Positions 38,060 through 46,145 of a DNA stretch of 64,000 bases are shown here, piece after piece. The position numbers were made by a program, and so were the translations under genes. The notes under the pieces were generated by a model. The model was not told the DNA's origin. It did not search any database and worked only from the letters and a program-made list of their open reading frames with translations. The first letter of the stretch is position 1. Each line of letters opens with the position of its first letter. The stretch lies in NCBI GenBank assembly GCA_024743195.1, contig JANSXE010000010.1, forward strand, positions 106,971 to 170,970, written 5' to 3'. The stretch is from Alphaproteobacteria bacterium (lineage in GTDB: Bacteria; Pseudomonadota; Alphaproteobacteria; UBA8366; Aestuariispiraceae).

Positions 38060-38133
38060 GAATGCATGCAACTAGGAATTATACGCGGGTTTCTCTTGCC
38101 AAAACACCCCTTGTCGACGCAATATTGAATGCA
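38060..38133. promoter_or_regulatory. Divergent promoter region of the GntR and M29-like genes
   Basis: The 167-base gap has a direct repeat GAATGCA at 38060-38066 and 38127-38133, the first overlapping the palindrome TGCATGCA, and a palindrome CAATATTG at 38120-38127. They are candidate GntR-family sites, supported by symmetry and location only. Confidence 0.4.
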
Positions 38134-38206
38134 ATTAACAGTCGGGCCCTGCGAAACCCGGCCATCCCCACAGCCCCTTGCGCCCTATGTCCGGAGGACC
38201 CGTCCG

Positions 38207-39766
38207 ATGCCTTACGACGCCCCGCGGCGACCGCAGATCGGCGAAATGCCCAAGTTCGAAACCCCGCCGCTGAAGCAGAGCCGGCCGCCGCGCTGTCCGC
38301 CCTTCGTCGAGGTGACGCATTCGGACCAGTTGCTGCCCTATCTCGAGCATGTGGCGCAGCGTCCCTACAATCACGGCCTCAACGCCTGCTGGGACCTGAA
38401 GAAGGGCGAGAAGGTCCTGCTGCGGGTCGACAACTGGCATGACGACATGGTCGTCGAGGCCTGCAAGAAGATCTTCGAGAAGTACGGCGTCGATTACGAA
38501 ATCAAGTACATCGACCGCGGTCCGGTGCGCGACTGGGTCGGCGCCGACGAGGTCGAGTACTACCTGTTCCGCACCAAGGAGTTGGCGGAATGGATGGACG
38601 AATGGGACCGCATCTCGAAGTCGCACGAGTTCGAGAAAATCCTGATGGGCTATGGCGGTCCGGTGCTGAAGGACACCGACGTCAAGATCCAGCGCATGCC
38701 CTTCATCACGCCGGAAATCCTGGCCTCGCCGGCGCACACCATGCCGGCCGAACTGCTGACGGCGATCGACAAATGGACCTGGGACCGGGTGCGCTCCGCC
38801 CAGCGGGTGCGGATCACCGACCCCGAAGGCACCGACCTCTCCTTCACCAACCATGACGGCTACTGGGATTCGAAGCGCGAGGGCTACAATCCCGACCTCG
38901 TGGCGCAGACCTGGGCGGGGAACGAGAAATTCGGCGCCACCTACCTTCCGGCCCATATCACCGGGCGCCCCTGGGTCTATCTGAAGGGCAAGGAGGACGG
39001 CGAGGGGATCATCGCCGGCACCACCAACCACATCGCGCCCTGCGACTGGACCCAACTGGTCGTCGAGGGGAGCAAGATCACCCAGATCAACGCGGGCGGC
39101 GAATTCGGCGACAAGCTGCGCGACGTGATGGAGCGCACCAAGGACATCCAGTATCCGGGCTTCCCGGGCAAGGGGCTGATGCATTGGTGGGAGGCCTCGA
39201 TCGGCACCAATCCGCACATCCATCGGCCGCGCAAGGATTTCCCCTCGGGCTTCGTCAACTGCCTCTATGAGCGGGTGCGCTCCGGCGTCATCCATATGGG
39301 CTTCGGCACCATCATCTCCTCGATGGACGAACGCCGGGCGGCGCGCATGGGCCATCTGGTCGGCCACTGGCACCTGCATCTCTATTTCCCGACCTACATG
39401 ACGAGCCATGCGGGCGGGGACGAGCCGGTGATCGAGGACGGCCGGCTGCTCGCGCTCGACGACCCGCAGATCCGCAAGGTCGCCGAGAAGTACGGCGACG
39501 CCGACCTCTGGCTGGACGAGAGCTGGAACCCCGCCGTGCCGGGCCTCAACATGAAGGGCGACTATCGCGACCACTACGCCCGGGACCCGCTGAAATGGGT
39601 CAAGGCGGAGTTGGAGATATGCCGCAACTACCACCCGCTCTTCATGCAGATGACGGAGGCCGACGGGAAATACTGCCACGGCCGCGGGGCGGACTGGTGG
39701 AAGGGCGGCTGCTGCGGCCATTCCGGCCACGCGCCGCATCGGCTCGACGGCAACTGCTGCGGCTGA
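38207..39766 (+). CDS. M29/NicX-like metalloprotein with Cys/His-rich tail
   Basis: A 519-residue soluble protein. I believe it belongs to the M29 aminopeptidase fold group, which also holds the 2,5-dihydroxypyridine dioxygenase NicX. The pointers are KKGEKVLLRVDNWHDD near residues 65-80, VRITDPEGTDLSF at 201-213, EASIGTNPHIHR at 329-340, SGVIHMGFG at 359-367, and HWHLHLYF at 387-394, which would supply metal ligands. The usual C-terminal His-x-Asp ligand pair appears as His-rich HWHLH. The last 30 residues hold five Cys and four His (CHGRG...CCGHSGHAPH...CCG), unlike M29 peptidases. Start ATG at 38207-38209, ribosome-binding site CGGAGGA. Opens the catabolic cluster; convergent with the lyase gene. 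Confidence 0.7.
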   Translation: MPYDAPRRPQIGEMPKFETPPLKQSRPPRCPPFVEVTHSDQLLPYLEHVAQRPYNHGLNACWDLKKGEKVLLRVDNWHDDMVVEACKKIFEKYGVDYEIKYIDRGPVRDWVGADEVEYYLFRTKELAEWMDEWDRISKSHEFEKILMGYGGPVLKDTDVKIQRMPFITPEILASPAHTMPAELLTAIDKWTWDRVRSAQRVRITDPEGTDLSFTNHDGYWDSKREGYNPDLVAQTWAGNEKFGATYLPAHITGRPWVYLKGKEDGEGIIAGTTNHIAPCDWTQLVVEGSKITQINAGGEFGDKLRDVMERTKDIQYPGFPGKGLMHWWEASIGTNPHIHRPRKDFPSGFVNCLYERVRSGVIHMGFGTIISSMDERRAARMGHLVGHWHLHLYFPTYMTSHAGGDEPVIEDGRLLALDDPQIRKVAEKYGDADLWLDESWNPAVPGLNMKGDYRDHYARDPLKWVKAELEICRNYHPLFMQMTEADGKYCHGRGADWWKGGCCGHSGHAPHRLDGNCCG

Positions 39767-39787
39767 GCCGGCGTCCGCGAAAGCAAA

Positions 39788-39813
39788 GGGGCGGCCCCGG
39801 GCGGGGTCGCCCC
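39788..39813 (-). terminator. Terminator of the hydratase/lyase operon
   Basis: An 11-base stem (GGGGCGGCCCC / GGGGTCGCCCC, one G-U) with a 4-base loop. Read on the minus strand it is followed by TTTGCTTT, a good U-rich tail, and lies 23 bases past the lyase stop. It may also help end the convergent M29-like gene. Confidence 0.7.
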
Positions 39814-39835
39814 CGGCGCGCCGGGCCGAGCCGCC

Positions 39836-40723
39836 TCAGTCCGGAAGCTGGAAATCCTTCAACTCGCGCACGAGGAATTCGGATTGCAGCCGCTCCGCCT
39901 CCTCCCAGCCGATCAGGCGCTTGAAGTCGGCCATGCCGGTCATGGCGTGCGGCAGGCCCTTGGCGCTGCGGGTCCGGGCGAGCTGCGCCAGGTTCTCGCG
40001 CACGGCGTGGGTCGCGGTCATCAGGGCGGTCAGCGGGAAGACGGCGAGGCCCGCGACCTCCTCAATCTGCGCGGGCTCCAGGTCGCTTTCGAGCCAGCCC
40101 AGGATCTGCAGCGAGAGCGGGACTCCGACCGCCTCGCGCAGGCGCCTCAGGCCTGCGAAGTCGGTGAAGCAGCGCGAGATCGGCTGCACCATGTCGGCGC
40201 CCGCCTCGACATAGGCGCGCGCGCGCGCGATCGCCTCCTCCTCCGTCGCAGCGTCGGTGCGGGCGATGACGACGGTCGCCGGGTCGCGCCGCGCGGCGAC
40301 GGCGGCGCGGATCTTGGCCGCGCTCTCGTCGAGGGGAAGAATCTGGATCGAGGCGGCGGCCGCCGGGCAGCGTTTCGGCGCGTCCTGGTCCTCCAGGATC
40401 AGGCCGGCGACGCCGGCGGCTTCGAACTCGACCACCGTGCGCATGGCGTTCAGCGCATTGCCGTAGCCGGTGTCGGCGTCGGCGATCACCGGGATCGTCG
40501 TCGCGGCGACGACGTTGCGGATCACCTGGCGGTTCTCGGTCATGGTGTAGAGCTCGACGTCGGGCGCGCCCAGCATCGAGGCGGAGACGCCGAAGCCGGT
40601 CGTCATGAGGGCGGGAAAGCCCGCCTGCTCCGCCAGCTTGGCGGTCAGCGCGTCATAGGCGCCGGCGGCCCAGAGGGTGCGTCCTTCGGCCAGCGCGCGG
40701 CGCAGCCCGTTCTCGCTCGTCAT
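39836..40723 (-). CDS. Isocitrate lyase/PEP mutase superfamily lyase
   Basis: A 295-residue TIM-barrel enzyme. The metal and substrate region ADADTGYGN is at residues 81-89, the ED pair is E111/D112, and PKRC at 116-119 supplies the catalytic cysteine region that in 2-methylisocitrate and dimethylmalate lyases reads KRCGH. Family members cleave a C-C bond in 2-hydroxy-dicarboxylates or decarboxylate oxaloacetate. Its place directly behind an aconitase-type hydratase pair favours cleavage of a substituted malate or citrate-like product to pyruvate or glyoxylate plus an acid. Substrate unknown. Last gene of the minus operon. Confidence 0.85.
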   Translation of the reverse strand: MTSENGLRRALAEGRTLWAAGAYDALTAKLAEQAGFPALMTTGFGVSASMLGAPDVELYTMTENRQVIRNVVAATTIPVIADADTGYGNALNAMRTVVEFEAAGVAGLILEDQDAPKRCPAAAASIQILPLDESAAKIRAAVAARRDPATVVIARTDAATEEEAIARARAYVEAGADMVQPISRCFTDFAGLRRLREAVGVPLSLQILGWLESDLEPAQIEEVAGLAVFPLTALMTATHAVRENLAQLARTRSAKGLPHAMTGMADFKRLIGWEEAERLQSEFLVRELKDFQLPD

Positions 40724-40747
40724 CGCAATCGGTCCTTTCTTGCGGGA

Positions 40748-41269
40748 TCAGGTGGCCGGCGCCCGGTCGACCTTGGCGTGCAGGAAGGGGACGAGGCCGC
40801 CGGCCTCCAGCATCTCGACGTCGCCCTGGGCCAGCGGCTCGAACGGCAGGCTGGCGCCTTGGGTCAGGTTGCGCACTTCGCCGGCGGTCCAATCGACCTC
40901 CAGCGCGTCCCAGCGCTCGGTCGCGGCCAGGATCCCGGGGCAGGGGACCTGTGGGAAGCCCATGGCGATCTCGCCGCGCCAGTATCCGGGCGCGAAGCTC
41001 TCGGCGATCACCCCGGCGATCCCGAGATGGCGCATCGCCTTCATCGGCGGATAGTGCGGGTGGCCGTAGCCGAAATTGCGGTTCCCGATCAGCAGGTCGC
41101 CCGGCTTCACCTTGGCGGCGAAGTCCGGGTCGTAGCTCTGCATGGCGGCGGCGGCCAGCTCCTCGATGTCCTGGATCTTGATGTTCTTGACGCCGACGAT
41201 CTGGTCGACGTCGAAATCCACCTCGTCGAACAGGAAGGCGGCGCGGCCGCGCAGGTTGGGGAGCGGCAT
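40748..41269 (-). CDS. LeuD-like hydratase small subunit with altered active-site loop
   Basis: A 173-residue swivel-domain protein homologous to the small subunit of 3-isopropylmalate dehydratase. Relatives have a GxNFGxGSSREHAPW loop; here residues 62-75 read GNRNFGYGHPHYPP, so the catalytic serine and the substrate-binding arginine (SSRE) are replaced by H70-P71-H72-Y73. That is a large departure. Either the enzyme handles a different substrate or uses histidines instead. It lies 18 bases after the large subunit gene, so the two form a heterodimer. Confidence 0.82.
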   Translation of the reverse strand: MPLPNLRGRAAFLFDEVDFDVDQIVGVKNIKIQDIEELAAAAMQSYDPDFAAKVKPGDLLIGNRNFGYGHPHYPPMKAMRHLGIAGVIAESFAPGYWRGEIAMGFPQVPCPGILAATERWDALEVDWTAGEVRNLTQGASLPFEPLAQGDVEMLEAGGLVPFLHAKVDRAPAT

Positions 41270-41287
41270 GGGGGCGGCCTCCTCGGC

Positions 41288-42544
41288 TTACAGGTAGTCG
41301 CGCGGGTCGGCGATCCGCCCTTCGATGGCGGAGGCCGCGACCGCGGCGGCGTTGCACAGATAGATCTCCGAATCCGGCGAGCCCATGCGCCCGCGGACGT
41401 TCAGCGTGCCGGTGGAGACCGCGCGCTGGCCCTTGGACATGGTCGCGATGCGCCCGAAGCAATAGTCGCAGGAGGAGGAGGAGACGAAGGCGCCCGCCTC
41501 CACCAGCGTCGCGATGATCCCCTCGCGGGCGGCCTCGGCCATGATTTCCTGGCTGGTGGGGATGACGTGCAGGCCGAAGCCGGGCTTGATGCGCCGGCCC
41601 TTGAGCACCTGGGCCGCGGCGCGCAGATCCTCGATCCGGCCGGAGACGCAGGAGCCGAGATAGCCCGTATCCACCTCCAGCCCGACATAGTCCGCGAGGT
41701 CGGCGGTGTTGGCCGGGCTCGGCGGGACGACGACGATCGGCTCCAAGGCGGAAAGGTCGATCTCGTGCACGGCCGCGTACTCCGCGTCGGCGTCGCTGCA
41801 GACCGGGTCGAGGCGCTTGCGGGCCAGCGGCAGCGCCCGGTCGAGCGTCGCCTGGTCCGGGTTGCACACGGCCGTGATCGCGCCGGTGAACATGGCCAGC
41901 CCGCACATGCTCTGCCGACCGGCGATCGAGATGTCGGAGAGCCCCTCGCCGCCGAACTCCAGCACCTGGAAGCGGCAGGAGCTGGGCCCCAGCGTGCGCA
42001 CCACGTGATGGAACACGTCGCGCGCCATCACGCCCTTCTGCAGCCGGCCGGTCAGGTTGACCCGGGTGGTGTGCGGGACCTTGAAGGAGATGTACTCGCG
42101 CACGAAGGCTTCCAGCAGGTGCCGGCGCACGCCGATCGCCAGCGTGCCGAAGGCGCCGAGCTGGCTGATGTGCCCGTCGAAATGCACGACGAAGGCGCCC
42201 GGCGTCGCATAGCCGACCTCGGAGGCGACCTGATGGCCGATGCCGACGCGCTCATAGAGCGGGACGCCGTTCTCCGCGCACCAGGTGCGGGTGCCGATAT
42301 GAAGCTCCTCCTCCTGCGGCGTGTTGGCGGGCACCATATGGTCGATGAAGACGCCATAGCGCTCGGGTTCGGCCACCTTGTCGATGCCGAACTCCTCCTT
42401 CATCTGCTTGAAGATCACGTCGGTGTAGCCGGGGAAGTCGTAGGCCAGCACGAAGTCCGGCTTCACTTCGACGTCCTGGCCCGCCTTGACCGGCGCGCCG
42501 CCGGACGCGCGCGCCAACACCTTCTCCGCCAGCGTGTATCCCAT
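41288..42544 (-). CDS. Aconitase-superfamily hydratase large subunit (LeuC-like)
   Basis: A 418-residue 4Fe-4S hydro-lyase subunit. The cluster ligands are C299 (YLGSCVSGRIEDLR), C359 and C362 (SSSSCDYCFGR). The core GHISQLGAFGTLAIGV and FKVPHTTRVNLTGRL match the LeuC/HacA group. With the small subunit it should hydrate or dehydrate a dicarboxylic acid. Leucine synthesis is unlikely because leuB/leuA are absent, the small subunit is altered and the neighbours are a TRAP transporter and a lyase. I take the ATG at 42542-42544; the frame is open upstream to 42661 but is not coding there. First gene of a three-gene operon. Confidence 0.87.
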   Translation of the reverse strand: MGYTLAEKVLARASGGAPVKAGQDVEVKPDFVLAYDFPGYTDVIFKQMKEEFGIDKVAEPERYGVFIDHMVPANTPQEEELHIGTRTWCAENGVPLYERVGIGHQVASEVGYATPGAFVVHFDGHISQLGAFGTLAIGVRRHLLEAFVREYISFKVPHTTRVNLTGRLQKGVMARDVFHHVVRTLGPSSCRFQVLEFGGEGLSDISIAGRQSMCGLAMFTGAITAVCNPDQATLDRALPLARKRLDPVCSDADAEYAAVHEIDLSALEPIVVVPPSPANTADLADYVGLEVDTGYLGSCVSGRIEDLRAAAQVLKGRRIKPGFGLHVIPTSQEIMAEAAREGIIATLVEAGAFVSSSSCDYCFGRIATMSKGQRAVSTGTLNVRGRMGSPDSEIYLCNAAAVAASAIEGRIADPRDYL

Positions 42545-42671
42545 CGCTTCCGCCTTTCCCGCCCGATGTGGTCTCGGCCTTGTCGGTTTCATTCGAACGG
42601 CGGGCCGCGCCGCGGCCGCCTGGGCGGGATTACAACGCTGACCGGCGGAGAGCGTCAACATGTAAATTCTG

Positions 42672-42686
42672 TGTCAAGGAATGACA
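42672..42686. promoter_or_regulatory. Operator candidate 1, TGTCA-N5-TGACA
   Basis: Perfect 5-base arms (TGTCA / TGACA) around AGGAA. Same architecture as site 2, 83 bases apart centre to centre (about eight helical turns). Confidence 0.6.
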
Positions 42687-42754
42687 TTATTGATAAAAAC
42701 ACAAAAAAACAAGAATTTAGCTTTGAATGCAGGAGCGTTTCACACCTCAATCTA

Positions 42755-42769
42755 TGTCATCTGATGACA
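42755..42769. promoter_or_regulatory. Operator candidate 2, TGTCATC-T-GATGACA
   Basis: A perfect 15-base palindrome with 7-base arms and a single central T, which also fits TGTCA-N5-TGACA. It is followed closely by a TTGACA-like hexamer. Confidence 0.65.
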
Positions 42770-42984
42770 CTTGCGTTAATATTTGACACGGAAGCGAGCT
42801 TCCGACTACCGTTGTCGGACAAACGGGGCGTGCGGTCGCGCCGGTCGGCCGCACGGCCCGGCCGCGGGCGGGCGACGCCCGGACGGAAGAGGGCCCGGAC
42901 CCGACGGGGCCGTCGCGCCGCGCCTGTGCGGGGCGACGCGGCGGCGGCGACCGGGACGACCATGTGCGGACTAGGGAGGAACCA

Positions 42985-44055
42985 ATGATCCGGACGATGA
43001 AACTGGCCGCGGTCGGCCTGGCGGTTGCGCTCGGCGTCACGTCGCTGGGCGACGGCGCGCAGGCGCAGACGCGCGAATTGACTTTCGGCGAATTCGGCCC
43101 CAACCGCGGCACGCGCGCCGCGGCCATCGAGTGGCTCGACCAGGAGCTGCGCACGCGCACCAATGACGAACTCGGGCTCAACATCATCTGGGGCGGCGCG
43201 CTGCTGGGCGCGAAGACGGCCGCCCAGGGCATTTCCGACGGGGTGGCCGATCTCGGCTCGATCGTGCCGGTCTATGCGCCGGGCAAGCTGATCTCCTACG
43301 AGGTCGCCGACGTGCCGCAATTCGGCGACGAGTGGGTCGGCATGCGCGCGGTGCACGAGCTGATGAACACCGATGAGGCCGCGCTGGACGAGTGGTCGAA
43401 GGCCAACATGGTCTATCTGACCAACTACACCACCGGCCCGACGCAGCTTCTCAGCAAGGAGCCGATCCGCACCGCCGCCGACCTGTCCGGCAAGACCTTC
43501 CGCGCCACCGGCCCCTTCGTCGCGGCGCTCGAATCGGCGGGCGCCAGCACGGTGGCCGTCGGTCAGCCGAAGGTCTACGAGGCGCTGTCCAACGGCACGG
43601 TCGACGGCTCCACCACCTACTACTACGTCATGAAGGCCTATAAGCACTACGAACTGGTCGATTACCTCACCGAGCTCAACATGGGCCAGGTGCTGGCCTT
43701 CGGCATCGCCATGAACAAGGCGAGCTTCGAGAGCCTGTCGCCCGAGCATCAGGCGGTGCTGAAGGAGCTGGGCGACGACTTCATCGATCACATGGCGCAG
43801 AAGATGTTCGAATCGCGCCAGGGCGTGAAGGCGGAGCTGCAGGCCGGCATCGAAGGCCATGTGGTCGAGATCGTCGAGCCCGACGCCGGCATGCGCGCGG
43901 AGCTCGTCGCGGTGGCGGAAAAGGACGCGCTCTCCTGGCTCGACAAGGCCTCGGACAAGGGGATGGACGGGCAGGCGATGCTCGACGCCTACAGCGGGCT
44001 GATCGAGAAATACAGCCAGGAGCGGGACGCCAACGGGTACCCCTGGGACCGCTGA
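42985..44055 (+). CDS. TRAP transporter solute-binding protein (DctP family)
   Basis: A 356-residue periplasmic binding protein with an N-terminal signal peptide (KLAAVGLAVALGVTSLG, cleaved near AQAQT). It captures an organic acid and hands it to the DctQM permease. Segments such as GKTFRATGPFVAALES and SNGTVDGSTTYYYVM are typical of DctP proteins, and the former carries the arginine that usually grips a carboxylate. Start ATG at 42985-42987 with GGGAGGA just upstream. It is the first gene of the TRAP operon and is divergent from the hydratase genes. Confidence 0.92.
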   Translation: MIRTMKLAAVGLAVALGVTSLGDGAQAQTRELTFGEFGPNRGTRAAAIEWLDQELRTRTNDELGLNIIWGGALLGAKTAAQGISDGVADLGSIVPVYAPGKLISYEVADVPQFGDEWVGMRAVHELMNTDEAALDEWSKANMVYLTNYTTGPTQLLSKEPIRTAADLSGKTFRATGPFVAALESAGASTVAVGQPKVYEALSNGTVDGSTTYYYVMKAYKHYELVDYLTELNMGQVLAFGIAMNKASFESLSPEHQAVLKELGDDFIDHMAQKMFESRQGVKAELQAGIEGHVVEIVEPDAGMRAELVAVAEKDALSWLDKASDKGMDGQAMLDAYSGLIEKYSQERDANGYPWDR

Positions 44056-44078
44056 GGTCCGCTGACGGGCGGCTCCGG

Positions 44079-44114
44079 CCGGGCGGCGCGACGGCGTCCG
44101 GCCGGGCCGCCCGG
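44079..44114 (+). terminator. Intercistronic hairpin between TRAP binding protein and permease genes
   Basis: Nine-base stem CCGGGCGGC / GCCGCCCGG, 18-base loop, then TCTTTTCTC. It could lower permease expression relative to the binding protein by partial termination or by protecting upstream mRNA, which is common in TRAP and ABC operons. Confidence 0.6.
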
Positions 44115-44185
44115 TCTTTTCTCGCGCCGCCCGGCCGCCGCGCCTCAAGGCGGCGGGCGGGACGCCTACAAGGGTCTTCCAGTCC

Positions 44186-44767
44186 ATGAGCGCGAATAGC
44201 GACGATCCGGCGAGCGACGCGACCGCGGCCCTGGCGCGCAGCCCCACGCTGGCGGGGATCGACCGGGCCATGGCGGCGGTGGAGCGCGCGGCGATGGCGC
44301 TCGGCGCGCTCAGCATCCTGGCGATGGGGGGGCTGGTCACCGGCTCGGTGATCGGCCGCGCCGTCTTCAACCACTCGATTCCCGACGACATTCTGATGGC
44401 CGGCCTGCTGGTCGTGCCGGTCGTCGTGCTGCCGCTGGCCTATATCCAGCGCGCCGACGGCCATATCTGCGTCACCGTCACCACCGATTGGCTGCCCGAG
44501 CGCGCCAAGGCCGTCCTGCGCCTGATCGGCTGCATCCTGGGCATCGGCTTCTTCGGGGCAATGGGGTGGTTCCTGTTCCAGAAGGTGCCGGGAGAGTTCG
44601 CGCAGGGCCTCTACTACGACGGCCAGCTCGACATTCCCTACTGGCCGATGAAGGCCGTTTTCGCGGCCGGGATCCTTCTGTTCGTGCTGCGGCTGCTGCT
44701 CTCCATCGCCGCCGAAATCCTCACCATCATCCGCCCGGCGCGCGCCGCCGGCGCGTCGAGCGAGTAA
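44186..44767 (+). CDS. TRAP transporter small permease subunit (DctQ family)
   Basis: A 193-residue membrane protein with four predicted helices (e.g. MALGALSILAMGGLVTGSVIG in pieces, then LMAGLLVVPVVVLPLAYIQR and LRLIGCILGIGFFGAMGWF). DctQ bridges the binding protein and DctM. Translation of the next gene starts 8 bases downstream. Long hydrophilic N-terminus of about 25 residues is unusual but not unknown. Confidence 0.9.
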   Translation: MSANSDDPASDATAALARSPTLAGIDRAMAAVERAAMALGALSILAMGGLVTGSVIGRAVFNHSIPDDILMAGLLVVPVVVLPLAYIQRADGHICVTVTTDWLPERAKAVLRLIGCILGIGFFGAMGWFLFQKVPGEFAQGLYYDGQLDIPYWPMKAVFAAGILLFVLRLLLSIAAEILTIIRPARAAGASSE

Positions 44768-44774
44768 CCCTCCC

Positions 44775-46118
44775 GTGGATCCCGTCACCATCGGCCTCAT
44801 CGCGCTGGCCGCCGTTCTCACGCTGCTGATTCTCCGCGTTCCGATTGCGGTGGCGCTCGGCGTCACGGCGACAGTCGGCATCTTCCTGATCTTCGCCTGG
44901 CGGCCCTACATGCCGTTCAATCCGGACGCCGCCTGGCGGCCGACCTTCTCGCTGCTGGCGAACAGCCCCTACGCCTTCATCACCTCCTACACGCTGTCCA
45001 CGGTGCCGCTCTTCATCTTCATGGGGCATCTGGCCTATCAGGCGGGGTTCACGACCGACATCTACCACGCGGCGCGGGTCTGGCTGACGCGCGTGCCGGG
45101 CGGGGTGGCGATGGCCTCCGTGGTCGGGTGCGGCGGTTTCTCGGCCATCACCGGCTCGTCGGTCGCCTGCGCGGCGGCGATGGGGCGCATCGCGATCCCG
45201 GAGATGCTGCGCTTCGGCTACAACAAGGCGCTGGCCAGCGGCTCGGTCGCGATCGGCGGCACGCTCGGCTCGCTGATCCCGCCGTCGATCCTGTTCATCC
45301 TGTTCGGCATCTTCGCGGAGGAATCGATCGCGAAGCTGTTCATCGCCGCGGTGATTCCGGGGCTTCTGTCGCTGGCCGGTTATGTGATCGTGATCTTCCT
45401 CTGGGCGAAGCTGCGGCCCGAGCACGCGCCGACGCCGCAGGAGGAGATGACCCGCGCGATCCGCCTGGAGGCCTTGAAGCGCTGCTGGGCGATCCTCTTG
45501 CTCTTCGCCGTCGTGATCGGCGGCATCTATCTGGGCGTCTTCACGCCCACCGAGGCGGCGGGCGTCGGCGCCATCGCCTGCCTGATCCTGGGGCTCGTCC
45601 TGCGCCGGCTGAGCTTTCAGGGGATCGTCGCGGCGCTGAAGGAGAGCGCCTTCCAGACATCGATGATCTTCGCCATCGCGATCGGCGGCAAGCTGTTCGT
45701 CAACTTCATGGCGTTGACCGGCATCCCCGCCTATCTGATCGAGGTCATCTCCACCTCCGACGTCGAGATGTGGGTGGTGATGGGGATGATCGTGCTGCTC
45801 TATATCGGGCTGGGGATGTTTCTCGACCCGATCGGCATCATCCTGCTGACGCTGCCGCTGACCCTGCCGATCGTGGAGACCTACGGCCTCAGCTTCATCT
45901 GGTTCGGCGTGATCGTGGTGAAGCTGCTGGAGATCGGCCTGGTGACGCCGCCGATCGGGCTCAACGTCTTCGTCATCAAGTCGATCGTCGAGCGCACGGT
46001 CAGCCTGGAGGCGATCTTCAAGGGCGTGTCGCTGTTCCTGGTCGCGGACGCGATCGTGCTCGGCCTGCTGCTCGGCTTCCCGGCGCTCTCGCTGTTCCTG
46101 CCCGGGCTGATGGGCTGA
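44775..46118 (+). CDS. TRAP transporter large permease subunit (DctM family)
   Basis: A 447-residue polytopic protein of about 12 helices forming the sodium-coupled transport channel. DctM features include CGGFSAITGSSVACAAAMG, GGTLGSLIPPSILFILFG and GLVTPPIGLNVFVIKS. The start is GTG at 44775-44777. Last gene of the plus-strand TRAP operon; the IclR gene is convergent 27 bases away. Confidence 0.94.
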   Translation: MDPVTIGLIALAAVLTLLILRVPIAVALGVTATVGIFLIFAWRPYMPFNPDAAWRPTFSLLANSPYAFITSYTLSTVPLFIFMGHLAYQAGFTTDIYHAARVWLTRVPGGVAMASVVGCGGFSAITGSSVACAAAMGRIAIPEMLRFGYNKALASGSVAIGGTLGSLIPPSILFILFGIFAEESIAKLFIAAVIPGLLSLAGYVIVIFLWAKLRPEHAPTPQEEMTRAIRLEALKRCWAILLLFAVVIGGIYLGVFTPTEAAGVGAIACLILGLVLRRLSFQGIVAALKESAFQTSMIFAIAIGGKLFVNFMALTGIPAYLIEVISTSDVEMWVVMGMIVLLYIGLGMFLDPIGIILLTLPLTLPIVETYGLSFIWFGVIVVKLLEIGLVTPPIGLNVFVIKSIVERTVSLEAIFKGVSLFLVADAIVLGLLLGFPALSLFLPGLMG

Positions 46119-46145
46119 GCGGCCCGACCAGACGACGGCGGAGGC

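Larger units (their letters stand above)
42545..42984. promoter_or_regulatory. Divergent control region of hydratase operon and TRAP operon
   Basis: 440 bases without a gene. The stretch 42660-42790 is strikingly AT-rich against a GC-rich background and holds two palindromes, TGTCA-N5-TGACA (42672-42686 and 42755-42769), plus a TTTGACAC half-site at 42783-42790. Right of that are hairpins TCCGAC/GTCGGA (42801-42819) and GTGCGG/CCGCAC in a long GC-rich leader before dctP. Probable binding site for the GntR or IclR regulator of the cluster. Confidence 0.65.

Noticed and set aside
37395..38075. Plus-strand frame opposite the GntR regulator
   Set aside because: Antisense shadow of a clear FCD regulator.
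41288..42544. Leucine-biosynthesis leuC/leuD
   Set aside because: No leuA or leuB, altered small-subunit loop, and TRAP/lyase neighbours make isopropylmalate isomerisation unlikely.
39884..42988. 1,034-codon plus-strand frame opposite the hydratase and lyase genes
   Set aside because: Antisense shadow of three well-supported genes; no domain seen.
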